Shown here one piece after another: positions 25,056 through 33,237 of a stretch of DNA of 40,188 nt (position 1 is its first letter; each line of letters starts with the position of its first letter). The notes under the pieces were generated by a model that was not told where the DNA came from, ran no database searches, and was given only the letters and a program-made list of their open reading frames with translations. This DNA is from Tenderia sp965602225 (GTDB lineage: Bacteria > Pseudomonadota > Gammaproteobacteria > Tenderiales > Tenderiaceae): contig CBFCYE010000023.1 of assembly GCA_965602225.1 (NCBI GenBank), positions 1 to 40,188 of the forward strand. The letters are read 5' to 3'. The position numbers and the translations under genes are program-made.

Positions 25056-25070
25056 ATAGACCTAGTCTAA
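25056..25070. promoter_or_regulatory. palindromic operator-like site upstream of sodB
   Basis: ATAGACCTAGTCTAA contains TAGAC-CTA-GTCTA, perfect 5-base arms, 41 bases before the sodB start and 82 bases before the hydantoinase-like gene. Fourteen of 15 bases match 20423-20437 in the cytochrome c4 leader, suggesting a shared regulator. I cannot assign a protein family; it does not fit the Fur box. Confidence 0.45.
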
Positions 25071-25151
25071 GTAAATCCGTTTTTGTTTGCAAGCTCTTAG
25101 ACAATAGTATGAAAGTTAGCCTGTTTGAAACTGTTTGTTACCATTGCCGTC

Positions 25152-26699
25152 ATGGATGCTATTCAACTATCAGTTTTTTCCAGCCGTATTGCCGCTGTCT
25201 GTGATGAGATGGGGGCAATGCTGCGCTGTGCCGCGCTGTCACCCAATATAAAAGACAGACTCGATTTCTCCTGTGCCGTGTTCGACGCCGAAGGCCAGCT
25301 TTGCGCTCAGGCGGCGCATATCCCGGTGCATCTGGGCAGCATGGCCTATGCCATGGCTGGCATCGTCGGCCAGTTGGAGTGGCGTCATGGCGACATGGTG
25401 ATCGTCAATGATCCCTTTCTTGGTGGTACCCACCTGCCTGATATCACCCTGATTGCGCCAGTGTTTGTTGCTGAGCAGCTGGTGGCCTTTGTTACCAACC
25501 GCGCTCATCACGCCGATATCGGTGCCAGCACGCCGGGCTCAATGCCCATCTCAAAGCGGTTGGACGAGGAGGGGCTGATCATTCCGCCTTCTTATTTGAT
25601 ACGCATGGGGGCACTGGATGAAGACTTCCTTAATTCCATTGTCTCGGCTACAGGTAATGCGCAGCAGAGTCGCGGGGACTTTTCGGCCCAGATCAGTGCC
25701 AATCGAGCTGGGGTGCAGCGTTTGATGAGTTTGATAGACGGCATGGGCCTGAGTCCATTCAAGCAATCATTGGTTTTGCTGAACGACTATGCCGAGCGCC
25801 TGGCTACCACTGCACTGCAACAGATTCCAGATGGTGAATACCGTTTCAGTGACGTGATGGATGACGACGGCATGGGTAATCGGGATATCCCTATTCAGGC
25901 CTGCGTCAAGGTTAATGATGGTTATATCAATGTGGATTTTGACGGTACAGCTAAACAGGTACAGGGCAATATCAATTGTCCGTTGTCGGTGGCGGCAGCC
26001 GCTGTTTATTACGTCTTCCGTTGTCTGATGCCGACACAAACGCCAGCTTGTGCCGGTAGTTTTCGCCGTATTCAGCTCAACGCGCCCGAAGGCTGCCTGG
26101 TTAATGCCCGGCGCCCGGCAGCGGTAGCGGCTGGCAATGTGGAGACCAGCACTCGCATTGTTGATGTCATCATGGGAGCCCTGGCCCAGGCCATTCCTGA
26201 TCTAATCCCGGCCGCCAGTCATGGCAGCATGAATAACGTGGCCATGGGTGCGCGTGGCGCTGGTCAGAACTGGGATTATTACGAAACCCTCGGTGGTGGC
26301 ATGGGGGCGGGGCCGCACAGCGCAGGTCTGAGTGCCTTGCAGACCCACATGACCAACACCCTTAACACGCCGGTGGAAAGTTTGGAGATGCATTACCCGC
26401 TGCGGATACAGCGTTATCAGATTCGTTCTGGCTCAGGTGGTGAGGGTAAGCACAAGGGTGGTGATGGTCTGATACGTGAATATGAGTTTCTGGCACCAAC
26501 CACGGTCACCTTGTTGACTGAGAGGCGCCAGCACCAACCTTGGGGTTTGGCGGGTGGTCAGCCGGGGATGGTCGGTCAGAACTGTCTGGATGGTGAGGCC
26601 CTGCCTGCCAAAATTAGTTTTAGCGCTCAGCCGGGGCAGCGCCTGACTGTCTCGACTCCAGGTGGTGGTGGTTGGGGGCGGTGTGAACCCGATAAATAA
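25152..26699 (+). CDS. hydantoinase B/oxoprolinase family protein
   Basis: A 515-residue protein of the HyuB family, the beta subunit in N-methylhydantoinase, 5-oxoprolinase and acetone carboxylase-type enzymes. Family segments are RLDFSCAVFDAEGQLCAQAAHIPVHLG split over residues 36-65, NDPFLGGTHLPDITLIAPVF, NRAHHADIG and NINCPLSVAAAAVYYVFRCL. The C-terminal part ends in PGGGGWG. MDAIQLSVF at 25152 is preferred over an ATG 27 bases upstream. The partner HyuA subunit is not adjacent, so it either acts with a distant partner or alone. It stands between sodB (divergent) and grxD; the reaction is undetermined. Confidence 0.85.
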   Translation: MDAIQLSVFSSRIAAVCDEMGAMLRCAALSPNIKDRLDFSCAVFDAEGQLCAQAAHIPVHLGSMAYAMAGIVGQLEWRHGDMVIVNDPFLGGTHLPDITLIAPVFVAEQLVAFVTNRAHHADIGASTPGSMPISKRLDEEGLIIPPSYLIRMGALDEDFLNSIVSATGNAQQSRGDFSAQISANRAGVQRLMSLIDGMGLSPFKQSLVLLNDYAERLATTALQQIPDGEYRFSDVMDDDGMGNRDIPIQACVKVNDGYINVDFDGTAKQVQGNINCPLSVAAAAVYYVFRCLMPTQTPACAGSFRRIQLNAPEGCLVNARRPAAVAAGNVETSTRIVDVIMGALAQAIPDLIPAASHGSMNNVAMGARGAGQNWDYYETLGGGMGAGPHSAGLSALQTHMTNTLNTPVESLEMHYPLRIQRYQIRSGSGGEGKHKGGDGLIREYEFLAPTTVTLLTERRQHQPWGLAGGQPGMVGQNCLDGEALPAKISFSAQPGQRLTVSTPGGGGWGRCEPDK

Positions 26700-26719
26700 G
26701 CCTTATAATATATAAGTGT

Positions 26720-26747
26720 TTGAGAATTCTTTATTTCCGAGTAAAAT
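26720..26747 (+). promoter_or_regulatory. sigma70-like promoter for grxD
   Basis: TTGAGA (26720-26725) and TAAAAT (26742-26747) with a 16-base spacer, about 40 bases before the grxD start. Confidence 0.5.
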
Positions 26748-26785
26748 GCTTGGTTTTAGTGCCTGAGAAGATTTGAGGAGTAGTT

Positions 26786-27103
26786 ATGGATATTATGGAA
26801 ACAATTAAACAGCAGGTAGAGGGTGCCCCTGTCGTGCTGTATATGAAAGGTACGCCGCAGTTCCCAATGTGTGGTTTTTCTGCACGAGTGGTTGAGGCGC
26901 TGAAACAGGTTGGTGCTAAATATGATTCCTATAATGTCCTTGAGCAGCCTGAGATTCGCGCCAATCTGCCTAAGTATGCTGACTGGCCGACCTTTCCTCA
27001 GCTCTATATCAATGGCGAGCTGGCCGGTGGTTGCGATATCGTTATGGCGATGTATGAGAATGGTGAGCTTGAGACTATGACCAAGGCTGCATTGGCTGGC
27101 TGA
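26786..27103 (+). CDS. grxD: monothiol glutaredoxin, Grx4 family
   Basis: GrxD binds and delivers [2Fe-2S] clusters together with glutathione and BolA-type proteins. The 105-residue protein carries the CGFS motif at residues 29-32 (PQFPMCGFS), plus the glutathione-contact segments WPTFPQLYINGELAGGCDI. GAGGAG is a strong ribosome binding site. It has its own promoter and a very clear terminator, so it is monocistronic. Proximity to sodB and rnt is also seen in E. coli. Confidence 0.95.
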   Translation: MDIMETIKQQVEGAPVVLYMKGTPQFPMCGFSARVVEALKQVGAKYDSYNVLEQPEIRANLPKYADWPTFPQLYINGELAGGCDIVMAMYENGELETMTKAALAG

Positions 27104-27125
27104 TTTCAAAATCGATAGTTGTTCT

Positions 27126-27155
27126 AAAAAGCCGCTCTTTAAAAGAGCGGCTTTT
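27126..27155. terminator. Rho-independent terminator of grxD
   Basis: AAAAAGCCGCTCTTT facing AAAGAGCGGCTTTTT, a perfect inverted repeat with A and T tails on both sides, 22 bases after the stop. The symmetric form could work in both directions. Confidence 0.9.
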
Positions 27156-27247
27156 TGCGTTTTGGGCTGAAGGGTTTTTAAGCTTGATTTTAGTTTAGCG
27201 GGCTATGCTTACTCTACTTTTGATATTTCAAGCAGGGGAGCAGTCCT

Positions 27248-27778
27248 ATGAAAACTCAATATTTAGCAGTCTTAATGGTAACAACATTATTCTTGGGCTC
27301 CACATCACTGGCCCAGGCTGATAGTCATCGCGGTGGTAAATATGTTGTTGCAGCTGTGACCAATCAGCAGTACCAGGATGACTGTGGTGCCTGCCATTTT
27401 GCCTATCAGCCAGGTTTGTTGCCGGCCAGCTCCTGGCGTAAGCTTATGGATAATCTGGCCGATCATTTTGGTGAGAATGCCGAACTTGATGTGGCCACTA
27501 AACAGTCCTTGTTGGCGTATATCGAGAAAAACAGTGCGGATAACAGTAGTGCCTATTTGTCGCGTAAGGTCATGCGTTCTTTGCCAAGGAAGGGGACGGT
27601 TATGAAAATCAGTAAACTAGGTTTTATGGCCCGTGAACATGATGAGATTCCGCGCCGTGTTTTTAAGGGTGACTTGCAAGGCCTGACCAATTGTAACGCC
27701 TGTCATCAGCGTGCCGCGGAAGGTTCATTCAATGAAAATGAAATCAAAATTCCAGGTTATGGACGCTGGGATGATTAA
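27248..27778 (+). CDS. DHC-type diheme cytochrome c
   Basis: A 176-residue exported cytochrome with a signal peptide ending near AQA (24). The two heme sites, CGACH (46-50) and CNACH (149-153), are far apart, one at each end, as in the DHC family (PF09626). FAYQPGLLPASSWRKLMDNL after the first site and IPRRVFKGDLQGLTNCNACH at the second are characteristic. It has a strong ribosome binding site, AGGGGAG. It starts a four-gene run with a PepSY protein and a two-component system. In other bacteria DHC works with SHP or a cytochrome b561; neither is present here. Confidence 0.9.
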   Translation: MKTQYLAVLMVTTLFLGSTSLAQADSHRGGKYVVAAVTNQQYQDDCGACHFAYQPGLLPASSWRKLMDNLADHFGENAELDVATKQSLLAYIEKNSADNSSAYLSRKVMRSLPRKGTVMKISKLGFMAREHDEIPRRVFKGDLQGLTNCNACHQRAAEGSFNENEIKIPGYGRWDD

Positions 27779-27781
27779 ACA

Positions 27782-28093
27782 ATGAAAAAATATTGCCTGC
27801 TTCTGCTGGTTTTGTTGTTGCCTGCGATGGCCGTTGCCGATAGGGACGATCATGACAAGGCAAAGCGCCTCAGGGATGCCGGTGAGATCATTTCATTGGA
27901 TACGATTTTGCTTGATGTGAGGTCGCGTCATGTTGGCCGGATACTTGAAATTGAGCTTGAACATAAACGCGGTCACTATGTCTACGAGATTGAAATAGTC
28001 GATGATGCTGGCAAGGTGCATGAGTATTTTTATGACGCCAGGGATGGCCGGTTGTTGTGGGAAGAAATGGATGAGAGCGAGACAGAAAAATGA
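27782..28093 (+). CDS. PepSY domain-containing exported protein
   Basis: A 103-residue protein with a signal peptide (cleavage near AVA, residue 19) and one PepSY-like domain: KRLRDAGEIISLDTILLDV, ILEIELEHKRGHYVYEIEIVDDAG, EYFYDARDGRLLWEE. PepSY proteins bind peptides, metals or partner proteins in the periplasm and often sit beside two-component systems. It starts 3 bases after the cytochrome stop and its stop overlaps the response regulator start. It may relay a periplasmic signal to the adjacent kinase; this is inferred from position. Confidence 0.87.
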   Translation: MKKYCLLLLVLLLPAMAVADRDDHDKAKRLRDAGEIISLDTILLDVRSRHVGRILEIELEHKRGHYVYEIEIVDDAGKVHEYFYDARDGRLLWEEMDESETEK

Positions 28094-28761
28094 GATTGCT
28101 ATTGGTTGAGGATGATGTCGATTTGGGTCAACAACTCAAACAAGACTTAGCCCGATCCGGCTTTGCTGTTGATCTGGTCGATAATGGTGTTGATGCCGAA
28201 TTTATGGGTGATGAAGAGGCCTATGACCTGGTGGTGCTTGATCTTGGTCTGCCACAGCGTCCTGGTTTGGAGGTGTTGCAGAACTGGCGTGCGCGAGGCA
28301 ATAAGGTGCCGGTGGTGATTTTGACCGCTCGTGATGCCTGGCACGAAAAGGTCGATGGTTTTAAGGCCGGTGCTGATGATTACCTGGCCAAGCCCTTCCA
28401 TACTGAAGAGTTGTTGATGCGTATCCAGGCCGTGATTCGCCGCAATAAAGATCAGACAGGTGGAGAAGAGTTGAAGGTGGCTCAGTTGACGCTGGATGAA
28501 GAGCGGCAGACAGTTACCACGGTTGCTGGTGATGTATTTGAACTGACCGGTACTGAGTTTAGGTTGTTACGTTATTTTATGCTTCATCCAGGCCGCATTC
28601 TGTCGAAGTCGGTGTTGACCGAACATGTCTATGATTATGATTCTGACAAGGACAGTAATGTCATCGAGGTTTATATCAATCGCTTGCGCCATAAATTGGG
28701 TAAGGAGTTGATTCAGACTAAACGTGGCCAAGGTTATATCTTTAGAGGCGATGAGGCTTGA
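28090..28761 (+). CDS. OmpR/PhoP-family response regulator
   Basis: A 223-residue two-domain regulator. The receiver has the acidic pocket EDD (7-9), the phosphoacceptor Asp51 in VLDLGLP and Lys101 in LAKPF. The C-terminal winged helix shows LTGTEFRLLRYFMLHPGRILS and VIEVYINRLRHKLG. It resembles PhoP/QseB-type proteins. It overlaps the PepSY gene by four bases and the kinase by four bases. The natural target is probably this operon, but no binding repeat was recognised upstream of the cytochrome gene. Confidence 0.93.
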   Translation: MRLLLVEDDVDLGQQLKQDLARSGFAVDLVDNGVDAEFMGDEEAYDLVVLDLGLPQRPGLEVLQNWRARGNKVPVVILTARDAWHEKVDGFKAGADDYLAKPFHTEELLMRIQAVIRRNKDQTGGEELKVAQLTLDEERQTVTTVAGDVFELTGTEFRLLRYFMLHPGRILSKSVLTEHVYDYDSDKDSNVIEVYINRLRHKLGKELIQTKRGQGYIFRGDEA

Positions 28762-30080
28762 GGTCACTGCTGGCCCGTCTTAGTCTGGGTTTAGGCCTGA
28801 GTCTGATTGTATTGTTTGTATTGCAGTGGTGGGTGGTGAATAGCGCCGCCAAGTCGCTGACTGAAAGTTATGTTGTCTCTCGGCTTGAGCACGATGCTGC
28901 GAGCATTCTCTCTATTATCAATTTTTCCGCTGAGGGAAAGATTGAGTTCGATGCCAATCGTTACGACCCTATCTATCGCATGCCCTTTTCCGGTCATTAT
29001 TATTTGTTGCAAAGCGGTGAGCAGTTACAGCGTTCCCGTTCTTTGTGGGACCAGGAATTTCCTGCGTATGTAATGACCGGTGAGCCGCAATACCTACCAG
29101 GTCCAGAGTCACAGCAGCTATTGGTGGTTGTGCGCGAATTCACTAAGCAGGGAAACATCCTTAGGGTCGTTGTTGCTGAAAATATGAATCCTTTGCAGCA
29201 GCAGTTGACGGAGTTTGAGCAGCGCTACGCCCTGATTAGTCTGCTGGTGATGCTGTTGGTGATACTGCTGCAGGCGGGTATCGCCAAGCGTGGTTTACGA
29301 CCGCTGGGTCTGGTGATTCATGATATGAAACGCCTGGAAGCGGGTGAGGTTGCTGAGCTGCGCGAGGATGTGCCTAACGAAGTCCTGCCGCTGGTAAAAG
29401 AATTTAATCGCTTGTTGCAGTTAATGCGGCAGCGCTTGGAACGTTCGCGTTCGGCGCTGGGTAATTTGGCTCATGCCTTGAAGACACCGCTGACGGTGAT
29501 GGTACAGCTGGAAGGCAGTGAGGGCTTACAACAGCAGCCGCAGTTACAAAGACAGTTTAGAGATCAGACAACGCAGATCAGGCAAATCATTGAGCGACAG
29601 CTTAAACGTGCCCGCTTGGCAGGTGTTTCAACGCCAGGGTTGAATTTTGAAACGGCTAAAGAACTGGATGGCCTGGCGCAGATTCTTAGGCAGATTTATG
29701 CCGAAAGAGGCCTGTTGATTGAACTGGATATTCCGGCCAATAAATCCTTTGTCGGCGATCGAGAAGATATGATGGAGCTGTTCGGCAATCTGTTGGATAA
29801 CGCCTGCAAGTGGGCCGGACAACGTGTCTTGTTGACGGTTTACGATAAGCCGGGGTTAGTGGTGTCGGTTGAGGATGATGGCCCCGGCTGTGCCCCTGAG
29901 TTGAGGCAGCAGCTTGATCAGCGTGGTCAACGCCTGGATGAGAGTACTGTTGGTCATGGGCTTGGTCTGGCGATCGTGCGTGACATTGTTGAGCACTATC
30001 AGGGCAGTCTGGTGTTTGGTCAGTCTGATCAGCTAGGTGGTTTCAGAGTGGATGTGATTCTGCCAGGGCGTAGTCTGTAA
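28758..30080 (+). CDS. membrane sensor histidine kinase
   Basis: A 440-residue PhoQ/QseC-like kinase. Membrane segments at about 8-27 and 157-176 enclose a periplasmic sensor domain of about 125 residues. The H-box is LGNLAHALKTPL with His239; the ATP domain has NLLDNACKWA, VEDDGPGC and GHGLGLAIV. Translation must begin at TTG 28758 or later, because an in-frame TGA lies at 28752-28754; AGAGG 9 bases before the TTG supports that start, and TTGA overlaps the regulator stop. With the upstream PepSY and cytochrome genes it suggests sensing of a periplasmic redox or metal signal. Confidence 0.92.
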   Translation: MRSLLARLSLGLGLSLIVLFVLQWWVVNSAAKSLTESYVVSRLEHDAASILSIINFSAEGKIEFDANRYDPIYRMPFSGHYYLLQSGEQLQRSRSLWDQEFPAYVMTGEPQYLPGPESQQLLVVVREFTKQGNILRVVVAENMNPLQQQLTEFEQRYALISLLVMLLVILLQAGIAKRGLRPLGLVIHDMKRLEAGEVAELREDVPNEVLPLVKEFNRLLQLMRQRLERSRSALGNLAHALKTPLTVMVQLEGSEGLQQQPQLQRQFRDQTTQIRQIIERQLKRARLAGVSTPGLNFETAKELDGLAQILRQIYAERGLLIELDIPANKSFVGDREDMMELFGNLLDNACKWAGQRVLLTVYDKPGLVVSVEDDGPGCAPELRQQLDQRGQRLDESTVGHGLGLAIVRDIVEHYQGSLVFGQSDQLGGFRVDVILPGRSL

Positions 30081-30085
30081 AAGGA

Positions 30086-30700
30086 CTAGAATGGTTGTAG
30101 CTTATGCCAGGTGTTGATGATCTTGCAGAATAGGTCGGCTGTTTTTTCTGCGTCATAAATGGCTGAGTGGGCCTGTTCGTTGTCCCAGTCGATATCGGCT
30201 GATTGAACCGCTCGGGCCAGCACGGTCTGACCATAGGCCAGTGCCGACAGCGTGACGGTGTCAAAGGTGCTGAAGTCATGAAATGGGTTTTTAACTTTGG
30301 TTCGTTTTGCAGCGGCTTTGATGAAGCCCAGATCAAATAGAGGATTGTGGGCGACCATAATGGCGCGGTTGCAGTCGCTGCCTTTTATCTCTTGACGAAT
30401 CGCGTCAAAAATCAATTCCAGTGCCGGTTTTTCTTCTAGCGCCTCACGGAAGGGGTGATATGGATCTATGCCGGTAAAGGCGAGTGACGCCTGTTCCAGA
30501 TTGGCGCCCGGAAAGGGGGCGACATGGCAGGCGTGGGTTTTGCCACGGTAGAGATTGCCCTCTTCATCCATGTGCACGATGACGGCGGCAACTTCCAGCA
30601 GGGCATCGGTGTCGGCATTGAAACCGGCGGTCTCTACATCAACCACGATGGGCAGGAAACCGCGGAAACGATCGGCAATTCTAGGGGGGGATGTCTGCAT
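30086..30700 (-). CDS. rnt: ribonuclease T
   Basis: RNase T, a DEDDh 3'-5' exonuclease, trims tRNA CCA ends and matures stable RNAs. The 204-residue protein has Asp21 and Glu23 in IVVDVETAGF, the middle Asp in HNPLFDLGF, and His/Asp in QAHSAIYDAEKTADLF. The EVAAVIV segment after DALL is also conserved. It follows pyrC after 28 bases on the same strand and converges with the kinase gene. A pyrC-rnt pair also occurs in Pseudomonas, as I recall. Confidence 0.95.
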   Translation of the reverse strand: MQTSPPRIADRFRGFLPIVVDVETAGFNADTDALLEVAAVIVHMDEEGNLYRGKTHACHVAPFPGANLEQASLAFTGIDPYHPFREALEEKPALELIFDAIRQEIKGSDCNRAIMVAHNPLFDLGFIKAAAKRTKVKNPFHDFSTFDTVTLSALAYGQTVLARAVQSADIDWDNEQAHSAIYDAEKTADLFCKIINTWHKLQPF

Positions 30701-30728
30701 CTTTAAACTCTGCTTTTATTATGTGTGG

Positions 30729-31784
30729 TTATGCGTCTTGTGTTTCACTGCTATCGACGAGTTGCCAGTTCAACTCACCGCCGGCTCGTAAGGGCACAAC
30801 GACATCGCTACCAAAGGCAAACTCTTTTGGTACGGCCCATTGTTGGCGTGCCAGCGATAGTGTCTGTTGATTTGCAGGTAGGCCGTAGAACTGTGGCCCG
30901 AAACGGCCGGCAAAGCCGTCCAGCTTGCCCAGCGCGCCGACTGATTCAAAGGCCTCAGCATAGAGCTCGATAGCGGCGAAGGCGGTGTAGGCACCGGCAC
31001 AACCGCAGCTGCTTTCTTTGGCGCCCTTGGCGTGGGGGGCGCTGTCAGTTCCGAGAAAAAATTTGGGGTTGCCGCTTGTGGCAACTTCCAGCAGAGCCTG
31101 GCGGTGTTCTTCACGCTTTAGCACTGGCAGACAGTAATGGTGTGGCTTGATACCGCCTACCAGCATGTCGTTGCGATTTAGCAGCAGGTGATGCGGGGTG
31201 ATGGTGGCGGCAATGTTTTCTGATGAGTAGAGGACAAAATCGGCGGCGTCTTTGGTGGTGATGTGTTCAAACACAATCCGCAGATTGGGAAAGCGTTCAG
31301 TTAAGGGTTGCAGTTTTTGCTCAATAAAAACCCTTTCCCGGTCGAAGATATCAATGTGGGCGTCGGTAACTTCGCCGTGTACCTGTAGTGGCAGGCCGAC
31401 TTCTTCCATGGCGGCAAGGCAGGCATAGACGTTTTCCATGTTGGTGACGCCTGAATCGGAATTGGTGGTGGCGCCAGCCGGGTAGAGCTTGACCCCGTGG
31501 ACAAAGCCGCTGGCCTTGGCCTTACGGATCTCGTCAGGTGAGGTGCTATCGGTCAGGTACAGGGTCATTAGCGGTTCAAAGTCGCTGCCTGCTGGTCTAG
31601 CCTCGAGTATGCGGCGGCGATAAGCCTGTGCAGCGTCGGTGGTTGTAATTGGCGGTGCCAGATTGGGCATGACGATGGCGCGGCCAAATTGGGCGGCAGC
31701 GTGAGCTACTGTCGTTGCCAGGGCGGCACCATCGCGTAGATGAATGTGCCAGTCGTCCGGGCGGGTAATGGTTAGGTGATCCAC
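30729..31784 (-). CDS. pyrC: dihydroorotase
   Basis: PyrC closes carbamoyl aspartate to dihydroorotate in pyrimidine synthesis. The 351-residue class II enzyme has the zinc motif DDWHIHLRDG (His13, His15), carboxylated Lys99 in HGVKLYPAGATTNSDSGV, EHITTKDA and GTDSAPHAKGAKE. Translation starts at a GTG, 6 bases after GGGAG. The gene heads the pyrC-rnt pair. Confidence 0.95.
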   Translation of the reverse strand: MDHLTITRPDDWHIHLRDGAALATTVAHAAAQFGRAIVMPNLAPPITTTDAAQAYRRRILEARPAGSDFEPLMTLYLTDSTSPDEIRKAKASGFVHGVKLYPAGATTNSDSGVTNMENVYACLAAMEEVGLPLQVHGEVTDAHIDIFDRERVFIEQKLQPLTERFPNLRIVFEHITTKDAADFVLYSSENIAATITPHHLLLNRNDMLVGGIKPHHYCLPVLKREEHRQALLEVATSGNPKFFLGTDSAPHAKGAKESSCGCAGAYTAFAAIELYAEAFESVGALGKLDGFAGRFGPQFYGLPANQQTLSLARQQWAVPKEFAFGSDVVVPLRAGGELNWQLVDSSETQDA

Positions 31785-31966
31785 TGATTACTCCCTGCTG
31801 GGTGGTCTGGCGTACATTATGCCATTTTTGTGCCCGTTCTCGACGCTCAGTTTTTATATTGATACAATGCCCCTTGAAATGACATGGGTATAAGTTGGCG
31901 TTTAACGGTAACAAGGCTGAGTCTGAGCGGCGACCTGTGGTGGTTTGAGTTAAGGAGAACAGAGTG

Positions 31967-32482
31967 ATGTTAAGAGGTTTATTTTTTTCCTTTCTGATTG
32001 CAGGTCTGGTCATGCCTGTCTATGCCCAGAAATGTGATGCCACCAAGTCGGCGACAGCCCCGTTTAGTCAATTTAGTGATGCTGCCGCGGCCACGATTAC
32101 CGATAAAAAGAATAAAAATACCTGGCTCAGATGTCCTGTTGGCATGAGCTGGGATGGTAGTTCATGTACCGGTATCAGCCTCAAATACACCTGGAGAGAG
32201 GCAGTGGTTGAGGTGGAAGAGTTGAATCAAAAAAAACTGGCCGGACGTAATGACTGGCGTCTACCTACGGTTGATGAACTCGCTTCTGTGGTTGAAAAAC
32301 GTTGTTTCAAACCGGCTATTGATCTAAAGGCCTTTCCTTATTCTCCTGAGTCCGGATTTTGGACCGATACAGCTGTAGACGGTGTTCAGCCCAGGGCTTG
32401 GGTGGTTCACTTTCTCAATGGTAACCCGTATGTCGCCAACAAGAATCAGACCTGGCGCCTGCGTTTGATTGCCGGTAAGTAG
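31967..32482 (+). CDS. exported DUF1566 protein, paralogue A
   Basis: A 171-residue exported protein. The signal peptide ends at VYA-Q (about residue 20). The mature part is a DUF1566 module: TITDKKNKNTWLRCPVGMSWDG, WREAVVEVEELNQKK, GRNDWRLPTVDELASVVE and ESGFWTDTA. Cysteines CPVGMSWDGSSC and KRCFKP are shared with paralogue B. The fold is related to formylglycine-generating-enzyme-like and C-type-lectin-like domains. An AAGGAG site lies 9 bases before the ATG at 31967; a GTG one codon upstream is also possible. Function unknown. Confidence 0.82.
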   Translation: MLRGLFFSFLIAGLVMPVYAQKCDATKSATAPFSQFSDAAAATITDKKNKNTWLRCPVGMSWDGSSCTGISLKYTWREAVVEVEELNQKKLAGRNDWRLPTVDELASVVEKRCFKPAIDLKAFPYSPESGFWTDTAVDGVQPRAWVVHFLNGNPYVANKNQTWRLRLIAGK

Positions 32483-32513
32483 TTGGCGTAGAGGCAGTTA
32501 CTGGATGCGTCGT

Positions 32514-32541
32514 TTGACGCGGCCCTTTATTGGTCTAAAAT
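32514..32541 (+). promoter_or_regulatory. sigma70-like promoter for DUF1566 paralogue B
   Basis: TTGACG (32514-32519) and TAAAAT (32536-32541) with a 16-base spacer, 75 bases before the start. It suggests the second paralogue is transcribed separately from the first. Confidence 0.5.
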
Positions 32542-32616
32542 GCGCCGAGCTTGAGTCGTTGACTTGATTGATGCCATGTCTGGCGGTTGTTGAACAAATT
32601 TAGAAAGGTGGGTCTT

Positions 32617-33132
32617 ATGTTGAGAGGTTTGGTTGTTTCTTTGCTGCTTGGAACATTGGCGTTGCCAGCGCTGGCGCAAAAATGTGATGTTTCCAAGCCT
32701 GCTACCGCACCCCTGAGTCAGTTTAAGTTCGATGATAATGGCACTGTCACGGATGCCAAGAACAAGCTTGTCTGGCTGCGCTGTGGTCTGGGAATGAGCT
32801 GGAATGGCTCAAGCTGTGAAGGTCAGACCCTAAGCTATGCTTGGAATGAGGCGCAGGAAGCTGTTCGCGAATTAAATACCAAAAAGGTGGCTGGTCGTAG
32901 TGACTGGCGTCTGCCTAAGCTTTCTGAGCTACAGAGCATTGTCGAAAAACAGTGTTTCAAGCCGGCGATTAATCTGGATGCCTTTCCCTTCACCCCTGAA
33001 TCTGGTTTTTGGAGCAGTACCGAATCAGCGGGCGTGAACCCACGGGCGATGATGGTGTTGTTTATTCATGGCCAGGAATATGTTGCCAACAAGAAACAGA
33101 GTTGGCGGATCAGACCGGTGGCGGGCAAATAG
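32617..33132 (+). CDS. exported DUF1566 protein, paralogue B
   Basis: A 171-residue exported protein, the same length as paralogue A and similar along its whole extent: MLRGL start, AQKCD after the signal peptide, WLRCGLGMSWNGSSCEG, GRSDWRLPKLSELQSIVE, CFKPAINLDAFPFTPESGFW and VANKKQSWRIRPVAGK. The ATG at 32617 follows AAAGGTGGG; an upstream TTG at 32587 is rejected. The pair clearly arose by tandem duplication. Function unknown; a periplasmic or surface binding role is possible. Confidence 0.82.
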   Translation: MLRGLVVSLLLGTLALPALAQKCDVSKPATAPLSQFKFDDNGTVTDAKNKLVWLRCGLGMSWNGSSCEGQTLSYAWNEAQEAVRELNTKKVAGRSDWRLPKLSELQSIVEKQCFKPAINLDAFPFTPESGFWSSTESAGVNPRAMMVLFIHGQEYVANKKQSWRIRPVAGK

Positions 33133-33159
33133 CCTAACAACAATTAAGAGTTAACACAG

Positions 33160-33190
33160 CGCCGGGTTATTTACCCGGTGTTTGCGTTTT
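33160..33190 (+). terminator. probable terminator after DUF1566 paralogue B
   Basis: CCGGGT-TATTT-ACCCGG (33162-33178) followed by the T-rich GTGTTTGCGTTTT, about 30 bases after the stop. The T run is interrupted, so efficiency may be moderate. Confidence 0.6.
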
Positions 33191-33237
33191 AGGGCTGTTA
33201 AAATGCGCCATCTTTAAAATTAATACGGAGTAGGGCG

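Noticed and set aside
25056..25070. Fur box at sodB
   Set aside because: The sequence lacks the GATAAT-type hexamers; only an unassigned palindrome is visible.
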